A stretch of DNA of 64,000 bases from Nocardia cyriacigeorgica GUH-2 (lineage in GTDB: Bacteria; Actinomycetota; Actinomycetes; Mycobacteriales; Mycobacteriaceae). Below are positions 8,139-18,550 of the stretch, piece after piece (position 1 is the first letter of the stretch; every line of letters begins with the position of its first letter). Location of the stretch: contig NC_016887.1 in assembly GCF_000284035.1 (NCBI RefSeq), positions 248,001 through 312,000 of the forward strand, written 5' to 3'. The translations under genes and the position numbers were made by a program. Under the pieces are notes generated by a model, which saw only the letters and a program-made list of their open reading frames with translations, was not told where the DNA came from and searched no databases.

Positions 8139-8978
8139 ATGAACGAACCCAAGGTATGGCTGATCACCGGCGCGACAAGCGGTTTCGGTCGCGCACTCAC
8201 CGAAGCCGCCATCGCGGCAGGCGATACGGTCGTCGCGGCCGTGCGCCGTCCGGAAGCACTCGACGCCCTTGTCGCCGCCCATCCGGACCAGGTCGATCCG
8301 GTGCAGCTCGACGTCACCGATGTCGCTCGCGCCGAGGCGGTGGTGGCCGACGTCCTCGCTCGCCACGGCCGCATCGACGTGCTGGTCAACAATGCGGGCC
8401 GCACCCAGGTCGGCGCCGTGGAAGCCACCACCGACACCGAACTGCGCGACCTGTTCGACGTGCACTTCTTCGGCCCCTCGGCCCTGATCCGCGCCGCGCT
8501 CCCGTCGATGCGCGAACGTCGCAGCGGTGCCATCGTCAACCTGAGCAGCATGGGCGGCCAACTGTCGTTCGCCGGCTTCGGCGCCTACAGCGCAACGAAA
8601 TTCGCGCTCGAAGGGCTGTCGGAAGCCCTCGCCGACGAGGTCAAGGATTTCGGCATCAAGGTGCTCGTCGTGGAGCCGGGCTCGTTCCGCACCAACCTGT
8701 TCGGCAAGAACGCCGCCTACTTCAGCGCCGACCACCCCGCCTACGCCGAGACCGTCGGCGCCACCAAGCAATTCGTACAGAGCGGCGACGGCGGCCAGGC
8801 CGGTGATCCGGCCAAGGCAGCCGCGGCCATCATCACCGCACTGAACGCCGACCAGACCCCGCTGCGCCTGCCGCTCGGCAGCGACGCCGTCGACGCCATC
8901 GTCGGCCACCTCGACGGAGTCCGCGCAGAACTGGACGAGTGGGAGAAGACCGCCCGAGACACCGCCTTCGACGAGTAG
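8139..8978 (+). CDS. Short-chain dehydrogenase/reductase (SDR)
   Basis: A 279-aa classical SDR. It shows the Rossmann motif TGATSGFG near the N terminus (TGxxxGxG), the structural NNAG motif, the catalytic Ser region (IVNLSSMGGQ) and the YSATK motif (YxxxK). The acidic residue expected for NAD-specific members at the end of strand 2 is not obvious (VAAVRRPEALD), so NADPH use is plausible. The gene is divergent from a LysR regulator and presumably under its control. The substrate is unknown; oxidoreductases of this subfamily are often annotated only as an SDR. Confidence 0.9.
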   Translation: MNEPKVWLITGATSGFGRALTEAAIAAGDTVVAAVRRPEALDALVAAHPDQVDPVQLDVTDVARAEAVVADVLARHGRIDVLVNNAGRTQVGAVEATTDTELRDLFDVHFFGPSALIRAALPSMRERRSGAIVNLSSMGGQLSFAGFGAYSATKFALEGLSEALADEVKDFGIKVLVVEPGSFRTNLFGKNAAYFSADHPAYAETVGATKQFVQSGDGGQAGDPAKAAAAIITALNADQTPLRLPLGSDAVDAIVGHLDGVRAELDEWEKTARDTAFDE

Positions 8979-9294
8979 CGGCCAAACAGCGATGCTGGGC
9001 CTCGACCGTCGATACGCAGGTCCGATCGCTTTCCGATGCGAGAATCCTTACCCGAGTGGTCACAGAGGGCTTGGTCCTCACGGCCCCGGGCTGAATACTG
9101 GTTCATAGCGCCCGACACAGCTCGAGGGGCGCGGGCACACAGCCGAACTTCGCTCGGTCGGGCCGATACCCACCGACCGGGCATCAGCGGTCGGTTCGGC
9201 CGTGATGGTGACAACCCACCAGCCCGGCTGGGTGATAGCCGGACGCCGGGCCGGGTACCCCATCGGTACTCGGAGACGGAAGGAAGCGATTGCC
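8979..9294. other. Intergenic region, 316 bp
   Basis: No ORF with support, no riboswitch-like fold and no clear terminator were seen. It presumably carries the promoter of the small membrane protein gene that starts at 9295. Confidence 0.5.
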
Positions 9295-9540
9295 ATGCGC
9301 GAGCCTTCGATTCGCGCCAGATCGTCGCGCGGCTTCGGCGCGAGCCTGTTGAGTTTGTTGGTGATGGTGTGGTTGGTGATCGGTTTCGTCGCCGCCTTCC
9401 AGCGCGACTATTTCACCGCAGCCCCGGCCGAATGCCGCGATTTCGCCACCATCGCATTGACCGTGGTCGCGGGCCCGCTCAACTACGCGGGCCTCAATCC
9501 GAAGGTCGAGCACTGCACACTGCCGGAACCGAGCCAGTAG
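9295..9540 (+). CDS. Small membrane protein
   Basis: An 81-aa protein. A basic N terminus (RARSSR) precedes a transmembrane helix at about residues 16-38 (LLSLLVMVWLVIGFVAAF) and a second hydrophobic stretch at about 50-65. Two cysteines outside the helices (AECRD and EHCTLP) could pair. The start is fixed by AAGGAAG at 9280-9286, eight bases before the ATG. No function can be assigned; similar one- or two-helix proteins are widespread in actinobacteria. Confidence 0.75.
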   Translation: MREPSIRARSSRGFGASLLSLLVMVWLVIGFVAAFQRDYFTAAPAECRDFATIALTVVAGPLNYAGLNPKVEHCTLPEPSQ

Positions 9541-9610
9541 CTCGGTGACCGGGTCCCACCCGTCGGTGAACGGCCGGCGAGGGGGCACCTGTGCGGCGGG
9601 GGAGAAACGA

Positions 9611-9644
9611 GCGAACCCCGCCCGGAGCACCGGACGGGGTTCGC
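9611..9644. terminator. Bidirectional terminator hairpin
   Basis: GCGAACCCCG pairs with CGGGGTTCGC around a 14-nt loop, between the convergent small membrane protein gene and the MmpL gene. Neither side has a strong T tract. Confidence 0.6.
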
Positions 9645-9665
9645 GTGGTATTCGAGGCGGGTCGA

Positions 9666-12068
9666 TCAGACCCCGGCTTCCACCGGCTTCTTCGCCGCTT
9701 CGGCATCACGCTGCTGCAGTTCGCGCAGCTTGGTGCCTTCCACGTCGATGTCCGGCAGGATCTTGTCCAGCCAGGCCGGCAGCCACCAGGCCCACTTGCC
9801 CATCAGCACCAGCAGCGACGGGATCAGCACCATCCGGACCAGGAAGGCGTCGAAGAACACGCCCGCCGCCATCGCGAAGCCCATGGACTTCGAGGTGATG
9901 TCCGGCGAGAGCATGAACCCGGCGAACACCGAGATCATGATGACCGCGGCCGAGGTGACCACGCGCGCACCGTGGTGGTAGCCGTCGATCATCGCGTCCT
10001 TCGGCGACTTGCCGTGCACGAATTCCTCGCGCATGCGGGTCACCAGGAACACCTGGTAGTCCATCGCGAGACCGAACACGATGCCGATCAACATGATGGG
10101 CAGGAAGCTGATGATCGGGTGGGTGTCCTCGATCAGGCCGAGCGCGCCCTCCTGGAAGAACAGCACCGTCACACCGAAGGTGGCCGCCATCGACAACAGG
10201 AAGCCGAGTGCGGCGGTCAGCGGCACCAGGATCGACCGGAACACCAGCACCAGCAGCAGGAACGCCGCGCCGGCCACGATCGCCAGATAGGGCACGATGC
10301 TGGCGAGCAGCACGTGGTTGACGTCGGCGTAGATCGCGGTCTCACCGGTGATGCCGTATTCCATGCCGTACTTCGCGGTGAACTCACCCTCGGCATCGCG
10401 GACGTCGGCGACCAGATCCTGGGTGGCCTCACTGTTCGGGCCGGACTTCGGCACCGCCATGAACAGCGCCGCCTGCCCGTCCTCGCTCGGCTGCGCGGTG
10501 GTCAGGTAGTCCATGTCCTCGTAACCGGAGAGCCGGTCACGCAGTTCGGACAGCGCGGGCTCGCGCTGGTCCTGCGGCACTTCGGACAGGTCGACGGCCA
10601 CCACGAGCATGCCGTTCTTGCCTTCGCCGAAGCCCTCGGTCTGCAACTCGTAGGCCTTGCGCATCGACGAGTCCTTGGGCGCGCTGTCGCCGCCGGGCAG
10701 ACCCAGGTTCAGGTTCACCGCCGGTGCGGCGAGCGCACCGAGCACCACAACGCACAGCGCCAGGGTGATGGCCGGAGCCTTGGCGATGAGCTTGGCGAAG
10801 CGCATGCCGTTGGTGACCGAGCTGTCGTCCTCGGGGTCGTGCTTGGCGACGAACGGAACCTTCGGCTTGAACAGGAACCGGCCGAACGCACCCATCAGTG
10901 CGGGCAGCAGGGTGATCGCGGTGACGACGGCGAACGCCGCGGCGATCGCACCACCGATACCCATGGCGGTCAGGAAGCTGACGCCGACGATGCTCAGGCC
11001 CAGCAGCGCGATGAGCACGGTCAGGCCGGCGAACACCACCGCCGAACCCGCGGTGCCGACCGCGACACCGGCGGCCTCTTCCGGCGAGTCCTGCACGACG
11101 AGCTCGTGCTTGTACCGGGAGACGATGAACAGCGCGTAGTCGATCGACAACGCCAGACCGATCATCGACGCCAGGATCGGGGTGAAGGTCGGGACCGCGG
11201 TGAGCGAGGTGCCCATCACGATCACCAGGCCGGCCGCGCCGACACCGACGATGCCGGTGATGATCGGCACGAAGGCCGCGATCAGCGCACCGAAGGCGAT
11301 GATCATGACGATCAGCGCGACGCCGATGCCGATCATCTCGGCGGTGCCCTGCTCGGGCTGTTCCTGGGCCAGCACGCCGGTCATCGCGACGGTCAGGCCG
11401 GCCTTTTCGGCCTGCTCGGCCACGGCCTCGGCGGCCTCGCGGTGCTCGGGCTTGACGTCGGAGAATTCCGCCATCGTGAACGGCACGGTGATCACCGCGA
11501 CGGTGCCCGGCTTCTGCTCGTTCAGCACGTTCAGCGGTGCACCCGAGCACATGCCCTGGAAATCGGGAGCCTCGGGGTTGTCGAGGCAGTTGGGGGACGG
11601 GATCGGCGGGGTCTGGCCGGGTTCCAGGGCGGCCATGGCCTCGGCCTGTGCCTTGGCGGCCTCCGGGCTGGCGGGCATCATCTGCGTCGCCGTGACCGGG
11701 TTCACGATCGGCTGGCTGTGATCGACGATCTCCTGGTCACCCAGCTTCGGCGCGTTCAGCGTCTGCACCATCGCGTCGAGAGCGGCCATGTTGTTCGGAT
11801 CGGAGAGCTTGCCGTCCTTGGCGGCGATCACGTAGGTCGCGGTGATCGCGTCGATGCTGAAGCCCTCCGCGTACTGCGGCATGTGCTCTTCGAGGATTTC
11901 GGTGGCGCGCTCGGACGGCAGGCCGGGCATGTCGAATTTGTCCTGGAACGGCTTGGCCAGGGTTGCCGCGGCCCCGCCGAGCAGCACCAAAAGGAGCAGC
12001 CAGACGGGCAGCACTATCCATTTCCGGCGGAAAGCGAACTTTCCCCATCGGTATAGATAAACGGACAC
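9666..12068 (-). CDS. MMPL-family RND transporter
   Basis: An 800-aa inner-membrane transporter of the MmpL/RND superfamily. The layout is one helix at about residues 17-38, a large extracytoplasmic domain, a five-helix bundle, a second extracytoplasmic domain and another helix bundle. Both proton-relay helices carry the Asp-Tyr pair (ALSIDYALF and GLAMDYQVF). It probably exports lipids or hydrophobic compounds. The GTG at 12068 directly precedes the basic cytoplasmic tail and first helix. It is divergent from a TetR gene, with a perfect palindrome in between, so TetR-controlled efflux is the likely arrangement. No MmpS partner gene is adjacent. Confidence 0.93.
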   Translation of the reverse strand: MSVYLYRWGKFAFRRKWIVLPVWLLLLVLLGGAAATLAKPFQDKFDMPGLPSERATEILEEHMPQYAEGFSIDAITATYVIAAKDGKLSDPNNMAALDAMVQTLNAPKLGDQEIVDHSQPIVNPVTATQMMPASPEAAKAQAEAMAALEPGQTPPIPSPNCLDNPEAPDFQGMCSGAPLNVLNEQKPGTVAVITVPFTMAEFSDVKPEHREAAEAVAEQAEKAGLTVAMTGVLAQEQPEQGTAEMIGIGVALIVMIIAFGALIAAFVPIITGIVGVGAAGLVIVMGTSLTAVPTFTPILASMIGLALSIDYALFIVSRYKHELVVQDSPEEAAGVAVGTAGSAVVFAGLTVLIALLGLSIVGVSFLTAMGIGGAIAAAFAVVTAITLLPALMGAFGRFLFKPKVPFVAKHDPEDDSSVTNGMRFAKLIAKAPAITLALCVVVLGALAAPAVNLNLGLPGGDSAPKDSSMRKAYELQTEGFGEGKNGMLVVAVDLSEVPQDQREPALSELRDRLSGYEDMDYLTTAQPSEDGQAALFMAVPKSGPNSEATQDLVADVRDAEGEFTAKYGMEYGITGETAIYADVNHVLLASIVPYLAIVAGAAFLLLVLVFRSILVPLTAALGFLLSMAATFGVTVLFFQEGALGLIEDTHPIISFLPIMLIGIVFGLAMDYQVFLVTRMREEFVHGKSPKDAMIDGYHHGARVVTSAAVIMISVFAGFMLSPDITSKSMGFAMAAGVFFDAFLVRMVLIPSLLVLMGKWAWWLPAWLDKILPDIDVEGTKLRELQQRDAEAAKKPVEAGV

Positions 12069-12184
12069 GGGGGTCTCTCCTAGCTATCGCTGGGCTTGCT
12101 TGGGGTCGATTCAATTGCTGGAGCGTGTAGACAGCACCTCTGCCGCGGGTGCTTGCCGTCCCCGCCTCCAATTGACGCGCTCTG

Positions 12185-12200
12185 CCTACCGTGCGGTAGG
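12185..12200. promoter_or_regulatory. TetR operator candidate between MMPL and TetR genes
   Basis: CCTACCG-TG-CGGTAGG is a perfect 16-bp palindrome in the divergent intergenic region, and another CTACCG half site lies at about 12205-12210. Symmetry and position suggest binding by the TetR protein encoded from 12288. Confidence 0.72.
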
Positions 12201-12287
12201 TAGACTACCGGAGGAACTAACCGGAGGCACAACCTCAATATCTCGGGCACCCGGAGCCGGGCAGAACAGTGATGAGAGGATCATCCC

Positions 12288-12881
12288 ATGACCATCCGTG
12301 AGTCGACGGACGCCGTTGTCGCAGGTGGAGGCACTAAACAGGCCATCCGAGACGCCGCCGTCGAACTGTTCACCAACAAGGGCTTCGAACAGACGAGCCT
12401 GCGCGAAGTGGCAGATGCGGTGGGAATCACAAAGGCGTCGCTCTACTATCACTACGCTTCCAAGCTCGATCTGCTGCTGGCGATCATCGATCCGGTGATC
12501 GACCACATGCGTTCGGTGGTCGAGGACATCGACGCCGTGCCGTACAACCCCGAGGGCATCCGCGCGGTGCTGCGCGCCTATGTGCGCGGCATGGTCCGCC
12601 ACCGCGACGCCGGCGCCATGTGCATGCGCGACACCGTCGCGATCGTCAACGCCATGGCCGACCGCTACCCCGATGTCGCCGAGAGCACCAGGCAGTTGCG
12701 GCGCTGGCTGGCCGGCCCCGACCCCACCGACGAGGCCCTGCTGCGGGCCAGTGCCGCGCTGGAAATCCTCGGCGTGGCGCTGCTGTCCACCGAGGTGGTG
12801 CCGGACGCGCCGGACGAGCTGGTGGAAAAGACCCTCCTCGATGCCGCCACCTGCGTCCTGACCGCGCACCGGGCCGCGTAG
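12288..12881 (+). CDS. TetR/AcrR-family regulator
   Basis: A 197-aa repressor. The HTH is near residues 20-65 (IRDAAVELFTNKGFEQTSL, then VADAVGITKASLYYHYASKLDLL), and the C-terminal part is a helical ligand domain. It lies divergent from the MmpL transporter gene, with a CCTACCG/CGGTAGG palindrome in between, so it most likely represses that transporter and itself. The Rrf2-like regulator gene follows after 33 bp and could be read through. The ATG at 12288 is the first start before the HTH. Confidence 0.92.
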   Translation: MTIRESTDAVVAGGGTKQAIRDAAVELFTNKGFEQTSLREVADAVGITKASLYYHYASKLDLLLAIIDPVIDHMRSVVEDIDAVPYNPEGIRAVLRAYVRGMVRHRDAGAMCMRDTVAIVNAMADRYPDVAESTRQLRRWLAGPDPTDEALLRASAALEILGVALLSTEVVPDAPDELVEKTLLDAATCVLTAHRAA

Positions 12882-12914
12882 ATTCGACGCGTCAGTCGAT
12901 ACGTCAGGAGCAGG

Positions 12915-13412
12915 ATGCACATCACCGCGAAGGTCGACCACGCGGTGCGAACGTTGCTCGAGATCGCCGAGGCGGCGGGCACCGGCGCGGCGGTGAAGGC
13001 CGAGACCATCGCCTCGGCGCAGCGGATCGCCCCGAAGGTGCTCGAAGGGGTGCTGGCCGAGCTGCGCCGCGCCGGGCTGGTGACCAGCAGGCGCGGCCCC
13101 GACGGCGGCTATCGGCTGGCGCGCCCGGCCGCCGCCATCTCCATCGCCGACGTCATCCGCGGCATCGAAGGCCCGCTGGCCTCGGTGCGCGGTGAGCGCC
13201 CCGAGGACGTGCGCTATCCCGGTGCCGCCGAACCCTTGCAGAAGGTATGGATCGCGCTGCGGGTCAATATCCGGGCCGTCCTCGAGGACGTCTCGATCGC
13301 CGATATCGCCGAGAACCGGCTGCCGGGATTCATCGACACGCTGACCGCCGACCCCGGCGCGTGGGTGCGCCGCGAGCCCCGCGACGATCAGGAATTGCTC
13401 GGCCGCGCCTGA
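12915..13412 (+). CDS. Rrf2-family transcriptional regulator lacking cluster cysteines
   Basis: A 165-aa protein whose first 85 residues form the Rrf2 winged helix (VDHAVRTLLEIAEA, then APKVLEGVLAELRRAGLVTSRRG and the GGYRLARPA wing). The whole protein has no cysteine, so it cannot bind an Fe-S cluster in the way IscR or NsrR does and must sense something else or act apo, like the YwnA subgroup. GGAGCAGG lies a few bases before the ATG at 12915. An ABC exporter pair starts 94 bp downstream on the same strand and is a plausible target. Confidence 0.86.
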   Translation: MHITAKVDHAVRTLLEIAEAAGTGAAVKAETIASAQRIAPKVLEGVLAELRRAGLVTSRRGPDGGYRLARPAAAISIADVIRGIEGPLASVRGERPEDVRYPGAAEPLQKVWIALRVNIRAVLEDVSIADIAENRLPGFIDTLTADPGAWVRREPRDDQELLGRA

Positions 13413-13505
13413 CACGGCGCCGTTTCCGGACAGTTCGGACACGCGACCAGTCCGGCCGAAATGTGCTCGTCACGGCCGCGAAAATCCCGGTAGCCTCCAT
13501 TCATC

Positions 13506-15239
13506 ATGTTGATCTCACTGCTTCGCACCTATCTGGCGCCGTATCGAGCGCAGCTCGCGGGAGTGGTCGCGTTGCAGCTGATCTCGGTCATCGCGATGCT
13601 CTACCTGCCCAGCTTGAACGCCGACATCATCGATGAGGGCGTCACCAAGGGCGATATCGGCTTCATCTGGCGCACCGGCCTGTGGATGCTGGTGGTCACC
13701 GGTGTGCAGATCGTGGCCTCGGCCGCCTCGGTCTACCTGGCCGCACAGGCCGCGATGGGCGGCGGACGCGATCTGCGTGGCGCGCTGCTGCACCGGGTCG
13801 GCACGTTCTCCGCACGTGAGGTGGGCAGCTTCGGCGCACCGTCGCTGATCACCCGCAATACCAACGATGTCCAGCAGGTGCAGCTGCTGATCGTGATGGC
13901 CGCGACCATCCTGGTCATGGCCCCGATCATGTGCATCGGCGGCATCATCATGGCGCTGCGCGAGGACCTGAAGCTGTCCTGGGTACTGCTGATCGCGGTG
14001 CCCGCGCTCGGGCTGAGCATGGCGCTGATCATCGCCAGGATGGTGCCCGGCTTCCGGGAGATGCAGGCCAGGATCGACGGGGTGAACCGGGTGCTGCGCG
14101 AGCAGATCACCGGCATCCGGGTGGTCCGGGCCTTCGTCCGGGAACGGCAGGAGACCTGGCGTTTCGGGGTGGCCAACACCGAACTCACCGACACCTCGCT
14201 GCGGGTCGGCCGGTTGATGGCGCTGATGTTCCCGACGGTCATGCTGATCAGCAACGTCACCGCCGTCGCGGTGATCTGGTTCGGCGGGCACCTGGTGGAT
14301 TCGGGCGAAATGCAGATCGGCTCGCTCACCGCGCTGCTCGCCTACATCATGCAGATCCTGATGGCGGTCATGATGGCCTCGTTCCTCGCCATGATGGCTC
14401 CGCGCGCCGCGGTCTCCGCCGACCGCATCGGCGAGGTCCTGCAGACCCGCTCCTCGGTGCACCCGCCGGCGAATCCGCAGCCGTTCCGCGAGGATCCGGC
14501 CGAAGTCGACGTGCAGTTCGCCGAATTCAGCTATCCGGGCGCCGAGAAGCCGGTCTTGCACGCGATCCGGTTCCGGGTCGGCCCCGGCCAGACCACCGCC
14601 ATCGTCGGCTCCACCGGATCGGGCAAGACCACCCTGATCAACCTGATTCCGCGCCTGATCGACGTCACCGACGGCGCGGTCTACGTCGGCGGCACCGATG
14701 TGCGCCACCTCGACCTGGAACAACTGCGCGGCCAGATCGGGCTGGTGCCGCAGAAGGCGTACCTGTTCTCGGGCACCATCGCGAGCAATCTCCGCTACGG
14801 CAACCCCGATGCCTCCGATGACGAACTGTGGCGCTGCCTGGAAATCGCGCAGGCCGCCGACTTCGTCCGGGAGATGCCCGAGGGCCTGGAAACGCCGGTC
14901 GCCCAGGGCGGCACGACGGTCTCCGGCGGGCAGCGTCAGCGGCTGGCCATTGCCCGCGCCCTGGTCCGCAAGCCGCGCATCTACCTGTTCGACGATTCGT
15001 TCTCCGCGCTCGACGTCGCCACCGACGCCCGGCTGCGCGAGGCGCTACGCCCGGAAACCCGCGACGCCGCGGTCATCATCGTGGCCCAGCGCATCGCCAC
15101 CATCCGCGACGCCGACCAGATCGTCGTCCTCGAAGACGGCGCCATGGCCGGCATCGGCACCCATGAGCAACTGCTGCGGGACTGCCCGGAGTACCAGGAA
15201 ATCGTCGAATCGCAGCTGAGCGTGGAGGAGGCCCGATGA
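13506..15239 (+). CDS. Heterodimeric ABC exporter, subunit 1
   Basis: A 577-aa half transporter: six-helix ABC_membrane domain (about residues 15-290), then an ATPase domain with Walker A GSTGSGKTT, signature VSGGQRQRL and Walker B YLFDDSFSALD. The residue after Walker B is Asp instead of catalytic Glu, so its own ATP site is of the degenerate kind. Its stop overlaps the start of subunit 2 (ATGA at 15236-15239), so the two are translationally coupled. The family exports drugs, lipids or peptides; the substrate is unknown. The Rrf2-like gene just upstream may regulate it. Confidence 0.92.
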   Translation: MLISLLRTYLAPYRAQLAGVVALQLISVIAMLYLPSLNADIIDEGVTKGDIGFIWRTGLWMLVVTGVQIVASAASVYLAAQAAMGGGRDLRGALLHRVGTFSAREVGSFGAPSLITRNTNDVQQVQLLIVMAATILVMAPIMCIGGIIMALREDLKLSWVLLIAVPALGLSMALIIARMVPGFREMQARIDGVNRVLREQITGIRVVRAFVRERQETWRFGVANTELTDTSLRVGRLMALMFPTVMLISNVTAVAVIWFGGHLVDSGEMQIGSLTALLAYIMQILMAVMMASFLAMMAPRAAVSADRIGEVLQTRSSVHPPANPQPFREDPAEVDVQFAEFSYPGAEKPVLHAIRFRVGPGQTTAIVGSTGSGKTTLINLIPRLIDVTDGAVYVGGTDVRHLDLEQLRGQIGLVPQKAYLFSGTIASNLRYGNPDASDDELWRCLEIAQAADFVREMPEGLETPVAQGGTTVSGGQRQRLAIARALVRKPRIYLFDDSFSALDVATDARLREALRPETRDAAVIIVAQRIATIRDADQIVVLEDGAMAGIGTHEQLLRDCPEYQEIVESQLSVEEAR

Positions 15240-17146
15240 GGCCGGGGGCGGTTCCGGGCGCACCGGACAGCAAGCCGAAATCCTTCGGCCCGTCACTGAA
15301 GCGACTGCTGCGCAGGCTCGCTCCGGAGCGGATCAACGTCATCGCGATCGTGACGCTGGTGATCGTGTCGGTGGTGCTCAACACCCTCGGCCCGTACATC
15401 CTCGGCCAGGCCACCAACCTGGTGTTCGACGGCGTCGTCGGCAAGCAGCTGCCCGCCGGCCTCAGCAAGGAACAGGCGATCGAGGGCCTGCGCGCCCAGG
15501 GCGACGACACGCTGGCCGACATGCTCGCGGGTATGGATGTGGTGCCGGGCGTCGGCGTCGATTTCGACGCGGTGGGCCGGGTGCTGCTGCTGGTGCTGGT
15601 GCTCTACCTCGGCGCGGCGCTGTTCAGCTGGTTGCAGGGTTTCCTGCTCAACAATGTCATCAACCGCACCGTGAAGCGGCTGCGCAGCGATGTCGAAGAC
15701 AAGATCCACCGGCTGCCGCTGCGCTATTTCGACTCCGCGCCGCGCGGCGATGTGCTCAGCCGCGTCACCAACGACGTCGACAATGTCTCGCAGAGCTTGC
15801 AGCAGACCATGAGCCAGCTGCTGAACTCGGTGTTCTCGGTGCTCGGCATCCTGGTGATGATGTTCTGGATCTCGCCGCTACTGGCGCTGATCGCCCTGCT
15901 GACGGTGCCCGCTGCCATCGTGGTGACCACCCAGATCGCCAAGCGCTCCAAGCCGCACTTCGTCGACCAGTGGAAGTACACCGGTCTGGTGAACGCCCAG
16001 GTCGAGGAGGCCTACACCGGCCACGAGATCGTCACCGCGTTCGGCCGCAGCCGCGAGGTCGGCGAGGAGTTCGACAAGCGCAACGACCAGCTCTACCAGT
16101 CCAGCTTCAAGGCGCAGTTCATTTCCGGCCTGATCATGCCGGCGATCATGTTCCTCGGGAACGTCAACTATGTGCTGGTCGCGCTGGTCGGCGGGTTGCG
16201 GGTGGCCACCGGTCAGCTCTCCCTCGGTGAGGTGCAGGCGTTCATCCAGTACTCCCGGCAGTTCAGCCAGCCGCTGACCCAGATCGGCGCGATGGCGAAC
16301 CTGCTGCAATCCGGCGTCGCCTCGGCCGAGCGGATCTTCGAGATCCTCGACGCCGAGGAGCAGAGCCCGGATCCGGTGATGGAGGACGTGCGCCCGGTCG
16401 ACCGCGGGCGCGTGGAATTCGAGGCGGTGTCGTTCGGGTACGAGCCGGGCAAGCCGGTGATCGAACGGCTGTCGCTGGTCGCCGAGCCCGGCCATGTGGT
16501 CGCCATCGTCGGCCCGACCGGGGCGGGCAAGACCACGCTGGTGAATCTGCTCATGCGGTTCTACGAACTCGACGCGGGCACCATCACCATCGACGGCGTC
16601 GACATCACCGACATCACCCGCGACCATCTGCGTTCCCGCATCGGCATGGTGTTGCAGGACACCTGGCTGTTCAAGGGCACCATCCGGGAGAACATCGCCT
16701 ACGGCAACCCGAATGCCAGCGAATACGACATCCTCGCCGCGGCCCGCGCCGCCTACGTGGACCGGTTCGTGCACGCCCTGCCCGACGGCTACGACACCGT
16801 CATCGACGAGGAGGGCACCGGGGTCAGCGCCGGTGAGAAGCAGCTCATCACCATCGCGCGGGCGTTCCTGGCCAAGCCGTCGATCCTGATCCTGGACGAG
16901 GCCACCAGCTCCGTCGACACCCGCACCGAGCTGCTGGTGCAGCATGCCACGGCCGCGCTGCGCCGCGACCGCACCAGCTTCGTCATCGCGCACCGGCTCT
17001 CCACCATCCGCGACGCCGACGTCATCGTGGTGATGGAGAAGGGCCAGATCGTCGAGCTCGGCAGTCATGAGCGGCTGCTGGAGAACCGCGGCGCCTACTA
17101 CCGGCTCTACAGCGCCCAGTTCGCCGCCGCGGCCGCCGACGCGTGA
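15236..17146 (+). CDS. Heterodimeric ABC exporter, subunit 2
   Basis: A 636-aa half transporter with a longer N terminus, six membrane helices and an insertion between helices 1 and 2 (about residues 60-105). Its ATPase has Walker A GPTGAGKTT, a degenerate signature VSAGEKQL in place of LSGGQ, and a complete Walker B LILDEATSSVD with catalytic Glu. Together with subunit 1 this gives one consensus and one degenerate ATP site, the pattern of TmrAB/BmrCD-type heterodimers. It is translationally coupled to subunit 1. Confidence 0.92.
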   Translation: MRPGAVPGAPDSKPKSFGPSLKRLLRRLAPERINVIAIVTLVIVSVVLNTLGPYILGQATNLVFDGVVGKQLPAGLSKEQAIEGLRAQGDDTLADMLAGMDVVPGVGVDFDAVGRVLLLVLVLYLGAALFSWLQGFLLNNVINRTVKRLRSDVEDKIHRLPLRYFDSAPRGDVLSRVTNDVDNVSQSLQQTMSQLLNSVFSVLGILVMMFWISPLLALIALLTVPAAIVVTTQIAKRSKPHFVDQWKYTGLVNAQVEEAYTGHEIVTAFGRSREVGEEFDKRNDQLYQSSFKAQFISGLIMPAIMFLGNVNYVLVALVGGLRVATGQLSLGEVQAFIQYSRQFSQPLTQIGAMANLLQSGVASAERIFEILDAEEQSPDPVMEDVRPVDRGRVEFEAVSFGYEPGKPVIERLSLVAEPGHVVAIVGPTGAGKTTLVNLLMRFYELDAGTITIDGVDITDITRDHLRSRIGMVLQDTWLFKGTIRENIAYGNPNASEYDILAAARAAYVDRFVHALPDGYDTVIDEEGTGVSAGEKQLITIARAFLAKPSILILDEATSSVDTRTELLVQHATAALRRDRTSFVIAHRLSTIRDADVIVVMEKGQIVELGSHERLLENRGAYYRLYSAQFAAAAADA

Positions 17147-17191
17147 CCCGGCGGTTGTCCGGATCGCACGCTCCCACGGTCCCGCCTGTGA

Positions 17192-18469
<1,278 letters not shown>

Positions 18470-18550
18470 ACCGCAGCCTTTCGCCGGGCGGACGGCGGGC
18501 GCGGCGGCATCCGGCCGTGGCCACCCCGCCGGTGACCACAGCCGCGACGC

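Noticed and set aside
9591..12056. Long + strand open frame of more than 800 codons opposite the MMPL gene
   Set aside because: It is the mirror of a clear MmpL protein in high-GC DNA; the product is Arg/His/Gly-rich with no domain.
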